Below, one piece after another: positions 59,196-64,000 of a DNA stretch of 64,000 nucleotides (position 1 is the first letter of the stretch; each line of letters begins with the position of its first letter). The notes under the pieces were generated by a model, which was not told where the DNA came from, searched no databases, and was given only the letters and a program-made list of their open reading frames with translations. The stretch is from an uncultured Planctomycetaceae bacterium (GTDB lineage: Bacteria > Planctomycetota > Planctomycetia > Planctomycetales > Planctomycetaceae), in the NCBI GenBank assembly GCA_937916515.1, contig CALFSX010000063.1, positions 62,001 to 126,000 on the forward strand. The letters are read 5' to 3'. A program made the translations under genes and the position numbers.

Positions 59196-61058
59196 ATGCG
59201 ACCATCTGTTCTGGTTGGCTTTTTGCCTCGAACGCTGCTCATTCTGGTGGCGTTGCATCTTGTTCCGCTTACTCCCGCGTTTGCCGATCGAGATCCCATC
59301 TGGTTGACTCATGGGCCGATGCTGGGGCAGCCGACAGCAACGTCGATGGTGGTTTGGGGGCGAACGTCTGATCCTGGCGAATTTCATGTTCGCTACGGAA
59401 TGTCTGGCGAAAAACTGGATCAAATCAGCGACGCTGCCACCACGGAACTTGCTCACGACAACACAGGCGTTGTTCAGTTAAAGGACTTGAAGTCAGATAC
59501 CAAATACCATTATCAAATCTGGGTTAACGAACGACCTCATGGCCTGCCCGGATCGTTTCGGACTTTGCCCAGTGCCAACGACACTCGCAATGTAGAACAC
59601 AATCCGGAAGGCCTGTTCAACTTTCGCTTTCAAATTGGATCGTGCGCGAATCAGAATCCGTTGCACGGTGGAGGCCATCGATCGACCACATACGAACATC
59701 TGAATAACGACTGGGCCGACAAAGTTCACTTCCACATTATGAACGGCGACTGGTTGTACGAAGAATTGCGAGAATACTCGCCGGAAGCCTGGCGAATTGT
59801 GCAAGGTGCCGCTGAATTTCCATTGGCCGTGCAGGTGATGCCCACAGTGGTTGGGGTTTGGGAAAACTATAAGCTGTACCTAAGTCGTGGCGTTGAACTT
59901 GCAAAATGGCACCGCCACGTGCCCAGCTACTTTACGTTCGACGACCACGAACTGGTGAATGACATCTGGGGGTCTGCAGAAATCGGCAAGCGTCATCGCC
60001 GCACCGTGTTTCGAGACATCGGAACCTATGCCTGGTTTGATTATCTGGGCTGGGCGAATCCTGTGGAACACAAACACGATATTCACTTTGGGCAGGCAAG
60101 CATGAAAGCTGGCAGCGACCTGTTGGTTGATCCCAATACTGACTTCACAAAACTTCCTCTGCCAGAAATGCTGAACCTGCATGTCCACTGGGGAACAGCC
60201 GAAGCGGGCGTTAACGACATCAAATACGACAATGATGACGGCAACAAAAATTCGTACGTCTACGACATTGTGGAAGTCGTCGATGCTCACACGTTGCGAC
60301 TGCACATGCCGGCGGTGGTTGATGACGCAAAGCTAAGTTATTCAATTGGTCGCCGCAGCTATGGAAAATTCACCGTTTCCAATTGCGACTTCTTTCTGAT
60401 TGATACTCGCGGCGATCGTGACATGCACGACGTTACAGAACGCGACAAACCGGGCGTTTCGATGCTAGGGAAGCCTCAGCGAGAATGGCTGCTGAAGTCG
60501 ATGAAGGAAAGCGATGCCGATTTTTTCTTTGTGATTTCAACCGTGCCGTTCATGATTCCTCACAGCGGTGCGGGCGGTTTTGAAATGGATGCCGCCAATA
60601 AAGAAGAAGCGTGGACCGGATTCTTCGACGAACGCGAAATGCTGATTAACGAATGGGAAAAGCTTGGCAAGAAGGTGTTCGTGATGACGGGCGACCTGCA
60701 CAACAGCTTTGCCGTCAAAGTAACCGACAACGTTTACGAATTCTGCTGCGGTCCTCATAACAGTGTGAATCACGTGCCCGTGCTGGACGAAAGCAATCGA
60801 CCGGCCACGGGCAAGTTCAAATTTGGGCCGCGAGAATGCGATATTCGTTGGAGCAGTTATGTGCTGCCTGATCTGCCTCGGCTGGAACGCCTGTATCCTC
60901 ACTTTTGCGTCGTGCAGATCAACAACGTATTCAACATGCCAAAAAAACTGGGCGACAAACGCTGGGTTGCGTATCCTCATCCTCAGGTCGTGTTCCAGTA
61001 TTATGACGGTCGCACGGGCGAGCTTGCGTATGCCGAAGCAATTTCTGTGGATCACTAA
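59196..61058 (+). CDS. PhoD-like alkaline phosphatase/phosphodiesterase
   Basis: About 620 residues from the ATG at 59196, which places VLVGFLPRTLLILVALHLVP as the signal peptide; the open frame begins 30 codons earlier without a good site. An N-terminal Fn3-like domain (TSMVVWGRTSDPGEFHVRYG) is followed by the metallophosphatase domain: FQIGSCANQNP, MNGDWLYEELREY, FTFDDHELVNDIWG, DFFLIDTRGDRD and MTGDLHNSFA provide the Asp, His and Asn ligands expected in PhoD enzymes. They hydrolyse phosphomonoesters or diesters outside the cytoplasm, usually during phosphate shortage. An insertion around residues 310-375 is longer than usual. No Pho-box was identified. Confidence 0.85.
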   Translation: MRPSVLVGFLPRTLLILVALHLVPLTPAFADRDPIWLTHGPMLGQPTATSMVVWGRTSDPGEFHVRYGMSGEKLDQISDAATTELAHDNTGVVQLKDLKSDTKYHYQIWVNERPHGLPGSFRTLPSANDTRNVEHNPEGLFNFRFQIGSCANQNPLHGGGHRSTTYEHLNNDWADKVHFHIMNGDWLYEELREYSPEAWRIVQGAAEFPLAVQVMPTVVGVWENYKLYLSRGVELAKWHRHVPSYFTFDDHELVNDIWGSAEIGKRHRRTVFRDIGTYAWFDYLGWANPVEHKHDIHFGQASMKAGSDLLVDPNTDFTKLPLPEMLNLHVHWGTAEAGVNDIKYDNDDGNKNSYVYDIVEVVDAHTLRLHMPAVVDDAKLSYSIGRRSYGKFTVSNCDFFLIDTRGDRDMHDVTERDKPGVSMLGKPQREWLLKSMKESDADFFFVISTVPFMIPHSGAGGFEMDAANKEEAWTGFFDEREMLINEWEKLGKKVFVMTGDLHNSFAVKVTDNVYEFCCGPHNSVNHVPVLDESNRPATGKFKFGPRECDIRWSSYVLPDLPRLERLYPHFCVVQINNVFNMPKKLGDKRWVAYPHPQVVFQYYDGRTGELAYAEAISVDH

Positions 61059-61126
61059 ATGCTGTTGCGTGGCTGAACCTGGCTTATCGCATGAATCATT
61101 CGAAATTATCTGCGATCAGTCCCGAG

Positions 61127-61247
61127 CAAGGGCTTCGTCCTTGACCCAGTGGCGTTTCACGTCGAAAGACGTGGGCGCTGGAATCGCCGAGCCGCTCCGT
61201 TGTCGCTACGGCTAACATGCGCGCATCATTCTAAGTAAGACTCTAAC
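61127..61247 (+). repeat. Dispersed hairpin repeat, copy downstream of the PhoD-like gene
   Basis: It starts CAAGGGCTTCGTCCTTG (hairpin with one mismatch) and continues with CCCAGTGGCGT, GAAAGACGTGGG, GCTGGAATCGCCGAGCCGCT, CCGTTGTCGCTACG and the end GCGCATCATTCTAAGTAAGA with CTCTAAC. It is nearly identical in layout to the 50525 copy. It fills most of the convergent gap between the PhoD-like and DUF1552 genes. Confidence 0.8.
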
Positions 61248-61300
61248 GGGACGGCAGCATTCTGCCGGGGATGCAAATCCCCGGTTCGACGATCCAGTCA

Positions 61301-62593
61301 TCACGCTGTTTCCAACCCTTTCACTCCGGCAGCAGTGCTGCTTCCGAATTGGGCGGTTTCGATGCCCATTCTTTGAGCCAGCGAGACAAACATATTTGCC
61401 AACGGCGTGTTATTCTTTTCATCAAACGCCACATAGCTGCCATGTTTGTAGCCGCCGCCCGCCAGTATGATTGGCAGATTGTGCCAGTCGTGTGACGACG
61501 CGTTGCCAAGGTTCGAACCGAACAGCACAGCCGTGTTGTCCAGCAACGAGCGGCCCTGTTCGTCGATGGCTTTCAGGCGATTCAGGAACTGATTGAATTC
61601 TGAGAATTCGGCCTGCTCAATCAATCGCAGTTCAGCAATCTTGTCTTCGTCTTTGCCGTGATGGGACAGGTTGTGCCAATCGGATTTGACTCCCTGAATA
61701 TTGCTCGGCACGGCGTTCATGGCTCCCAGCGATAATGTGATTGCTCGCGTTGAATCCGTTTGCAGTGCCAGCACCATCATGTCGTACATCAGGCGTTGTC
61801 TGGCGACAATGTCCTGCTTGTCGGCAATATCCTGAGGTGGTTTGATGTCGACATGTGGCTTGGGGCGCACGGTCCATTGTTCGGATTGCCCAATCCTTTG
61901 TTCCAGGTCGCGAATGGCCGTCAGGTATTCGTCCAGCTTCTGCCGATCTTTAGGCCCCAGAGAGCGATCCAGACGTTCGGCGTCGTCCTGAACGGTGTCC
62001 AGAATACTGCGTCCTCGCTTCAGGTCTTTCATTTGTGTGGCGATTTCTTTTTCTGAACCATCCACGAACAGCTTCTTGAACAGCTTAGCCGGCGAGTTCT
62101 CCGAAGGGATGTTGATGCCGTTCGCCGTCCACGACAAAGACGTACCGTCATTTGCCAAAGTCAGATATGGCAGGCGAGTTGTGCCGCCAAGGTGGTTGGC
62201 GATGAGTTGATCCAGGGAAATGGTGTTTTTGAAACCGGCCAGGCCTGGTCGCTGAGCTGATGTTAGCCATGTCATGCTGGATGCATGACCGTTGTTGCCG
62301 TTTTGTTCCGGGTGTGAAAGTCCCGAAAAAACTGTTGTTTCGTTTCTGTGATCTTTGATCAGTTCCAGATACGGAGTCAGCTTGTAATCTGAACCAGGCG
62401 TGTCCGGAAACAGCAGTGGAGTGTGGAAGCCAAGACCGCCGCAAATCGCAACAGTCCTGGGGATCGGCCTGCTGGCGTTAACTTCCTGTTCGCCATTGGC
62501 TGGCACCATGGCCCCCAACAGTGGCAGTGCAATGCCTGCTCCGGCGCCTTTAAGAAACCGGCGGCGGTGGATGGGCTTTACTGGCTTATGCAT
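61301..62593 (-). CDS. DUF1552 Tat-exported protein
   Basis: A 430-residue protein with a Tat signal (IHRRRFLKGAGAGIALPLLG, about 8-27). The body matches DUF1552: TVAICGGLGFHTPLLFPD, TVFSGLSHPEQNGNNGHASS, then SWTANGINIPSENSPAKLF and a C-terminal NTAVLFGSNLGNASSHDWHN with ILAGGGYKHG. These proteins are related in fold to DUF1501 and are paired with DUF1592-type proteins in planctomycetes. Their function is not known. It starts 53 bp after the stop of its partner, so the two are probably one transcript. Confidence 0.92.
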   Translation of the reverse strand: MHKPVKPIHRRRFLKGAGAGIALPLLGAMVPANGEQEVNASRPIPRTVAICGGLGFHTPLLFPDTPGSDYKLTPYLELIKDHRNETTVFSGLSHPEQNGNNGHASSMTWLTSAQRPGLAGFKNTISLDQLIANHLGGTTRLPYLTLANDGTSLSWTANGINIPSENSPAKLFKKLFVDGSEKEIATQMKDLKRGRSILDTVQDDAERLDRSLGPKDRQKLDEYLTAIRDLEQRIGQSEQWTVRPKPHVDIKPPQDIADKQDIVARQRLMYDMMVLALQTDSTRAITLSLGAMNAVPSNIQGVKSDWHNLSHHGKDEDKIAELRLIEQAEFSEFNQFLNRLKAIDEQGRSLLDNTAVLFGSNLGNASSHDWHNLPIILAGGGYKHGSYVAFDEKNNTPLANMFVSLAQRMGIETAQFGSSTAAGVKGLETA

Positions 62594-62646
62594 GTTCAGC
62601 TTTCTGAAAGGGCGTTTGCGCGTATGCGGTTTGTGGTGCCGGGCAT

Positions 62647-64000
62647 TTATTTGGTGCGAAAGATTTCGCTTTGTACAACAAGGTGCAGCAGGTTACGCAT
62701 TCCGTAGCCGTCTGCTGCAGAAGCTTCGACGATTTGATCGATTTCAGTGCGGTCAGAAAATCCAGGTTCTCGTCCGGTGGCAAACGTCAGCAGTTTAGTG
62801 ACCACCGTTTTTGCCAGAACTGAAGGCTGTGCGGCCAACCGGTCTCGAAATTCTGCATAGTTGGCGAATGAACGTCCGTCCGGCAATTGTCCGGAACAGT
62901 CTACGTTCAGTCCAAGTTTGTATTGAACTTTCCGTCCTTCGATAAGGCGATCGACTTTATCGCCGCTGCCGATGGATCGATACCGCTCGCGGAATCCTCC
63001 AATCGGATTAAAGGATTCCAGTGCGAATCCAGGCGGATCAATTTTTCGATGACACGCGTTGCAGCTGTCGACGTTGCGATGCTTTTCCAGCAGTTCACGC
63101 AACGTGGCTGCTCCTCGAATGTCAGGTTCAACTCCAGGAATTCCCGGTGGAGGAGGTTGAGGTACTTCGCCCAAAATGCGTTCCATCACCCATGCACCTC
63201 GTTTAACGGGCGACGTGTTTGTTCCGTTTGCAGTGACCTTCAGAATGCTGGCTTGAGTTAACAAGCCACCTCGAACATTTTCGGCAGGCAGGCTCACCTT
63301 GCGAATTTCTGCGCCCGGCACAGCGGGCAGGTCGTACAGTTCGGCCAGACGACTGTTCAGCATGGCAAAGTCAGACTTCACCAGCTGATCAACGGGCAGA
63401 TTGCTGCGAAACAGTTCCATGACGTAAGCCCTGGTTTCTTCCGGCATTGAATATCGCAGATAGTCATCGAATTCCGGGAACAGCTTGCTGTCGGGAGTCG
63501 TAAATTCCAATTCGCGCAGGTCCAGCCATGAATCACACAGGTTGGCGATGCATCGTTCAAATCGAACATCATTCAACAGTCGTTCCGTTTGTTCGTGCAG
63601 CGTCTGCTGGTCCGATGCCAGTTGATTTGCAGTGGCCAACGCGAAGAGGCGTTCGTCCGGGCATGTGCGTGTTAGAAAATAGGACAGTCTGGCAGCCAGT
63701 TGGAAATCATCCAGTCTGCCGGGTTGTTCCTGCAGGTATAGAAAACGAGGCGAACAGAACACGGCGGTGACAGCCGTTCTTAAAGAGTCTTCGAATGTTG
63801 CTCCATCGCTGCGTTCCTGTTCGAACAGTGTTACATATCGAGAGACGTCATCATGTTGTACGGGCCGACGAAACGCAGCCGTTGCGACTCGCAAAAGCGA
63901 TTGGCGAGCATCGGCGGATTCGTTTTCAGAAACAACGTCAAACACTGGTTTGTACCAGGATTTTTTGGCGTCGTTGGGATTGCGCGGAGGAATGACCTGG
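62647..64000 (-). CDS. DUF1592/DUF1588/DUF1585 protein, C-terminal part (runs off the right edge)
   Basis: The last 450 codons of a planctomycete multi-domain protein; the reading frame is still open at 64000, upstream of the GTG at 63945. In order: DUF1595/DUF1592 (RVATAAFRRPVQHDDVSRYV, FCSPRFLYLQEQPG, RLSYFLTRTCPDERLFALA), DUF1588 (GGLLTQASILKVTANGTNTS, PVKRGAWVMERILGEVPQPP, then CNACHRKIDPPGFALE with a CxxCH heme-like motif) and DUF1585 (LTFATGREPGFSDRTEI, LLHLVVQSEIFRTK). The missing N-terminus normally carries a cytochrome c and DUF1587. It is the usual partner of the DUF1552 gene that follows. Confidence 0.92.
   Translation of the reverse strand, partial: QVIPPRNPNDAKKSWYKPVFDVVSENESADARQSLLRVATAAFRRPVQHDDVSRYVTLFEQERSDGATFEDSLRTAVTAVFCSPRFLYLQEQPGRLDDFQLAARLSYFLTRTCPDERLFALATANQLASDQQTLHEQTERLLNDVRFERCIANLCDSWLDLRELEFTTPDSKLFPEFDDYLRYSMPEETRAYVMELFRSNLPVDQLVKSDFAMLNSRLAELYDLPAVPGAEIRKVSLPAENVRGGLLTQASILKVTANGTNTSPVKRGAWVMERILGEVPQPPPPGIPGVEPDIRGAATLRELLEKHRNVDSCNACHRKIDPPGFALESFNPIGGFRERYRSIGSGDKVDRLIEGRKVQYKLGLNVDCSGQLPDGRSFANYAEFRDRLAAQPSVLAKTVVTKLLTFATGREPGFSDRTEIDQIVEASAADGYGMRNLLHLVVQSEIFRTK

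Noticed and set aside
1-64000. CRISPR array
   Set aside because: No series of short direct repeats with regular unique spacers was seen; the repeats found are dispersed, palindromic and in both orientations.

Overview
The window looks like chromosome of a planctomycete, probably marine or otherwise exposed to sulfated polysaccharides. The grounds are gene families largely typical of that phylum: a DUF1549/DUF1553 cytochrome protein paired with a DUF1501 protein, a DUF1552 protein paired with a DUF1592/1588/1585 protein, a PVC-type dehydrogenase with a C-terminal cytochrome c, ECF sigma factors overlapping FecR-like anti-sigma genes, secreted proteins with EF-hands, and nine sulfatases in about 26 kb. 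Most exported proteins have Sec or Tat-like signal sequences. No complete RNA gene and no CRISPR array were seen.

Region 1 (1-21.4 kb, almost all minus strand). The N-terminus of a P-loop ATPase lies at the left edge, then a plus-strand Tex30-like hydrolase. The leftward run carries two ECF sigma/anti-sigma pairs (21.4-19.9 kb and 14.2-12.2 kb), an EF-hand esterase, a dehydrogenase/cytochrome protein, an N,N-dimethylformamidase-like protein, five sulfatases, an SGNH-like EF-hand protein, a PHB-depolymerase-like esterase and a truncated sulfatase tail. One sulfatase gene is bracketed by inverted copies of a 106-bp repeat.

Region 2 (22.0-32.3 kb, plus strand then decay). A tightly overlapped operon encodes a ThuA-domain protein and three sulfatases, followed closely by a sulfatase fused to a xylose-isomerase-like TIM barrel. 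It ends in a broken carbohydrate esterase gene, a 5'-truncated acetyl xylan esterase fragment and about 0.9 kb with no recognisable gene. Regions 1 and 2 together read as a sulfated-glycan utilisation locus with its own regulators.

Region 3 (32.3-42.9 kb, all minus strand) is the most unusual part: a compact bacterial ubiquitin-like conjugation cassette. It has a beta-grasp Ubl, an E1/ThiF enzyme, an E2 carrying a 24-cysteine zinc-finger-like tail, and a JAMM isopeptidase. In the same run are a Ycf46-type AAA+ ATPase, a DUF2997 protein, a DUF1257/Ycf35 protein, a coiled-coil lipoprotein and several small unknown proteins, some led by hairpins. A large serine recombinase and a fragment resembling the 3' end of tRNA-Ser sit at its right edge, so it is probably an integrated element.

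Region 4 (43-64 kb) looks like chromosomal backbone: a PQQ-type beta-propeller, an esterase, a nucleotidyltransferase gene with a nonsense codon beside its small partner, the DUF1549/DUF1501 pair, a sialidase, a sucrose cluster (sucrose-phosphate synthase with fused phosphatase, amylosucrase, separate sucrose-phosphatase-like HAD protein), a PhoD-like phosphatase and the DUF1552/DUF1592 pair. Its intergenic gaps hold at least five copies of a 90-130 bp dispersed repeat that I did not see in Regions 1 and 2.
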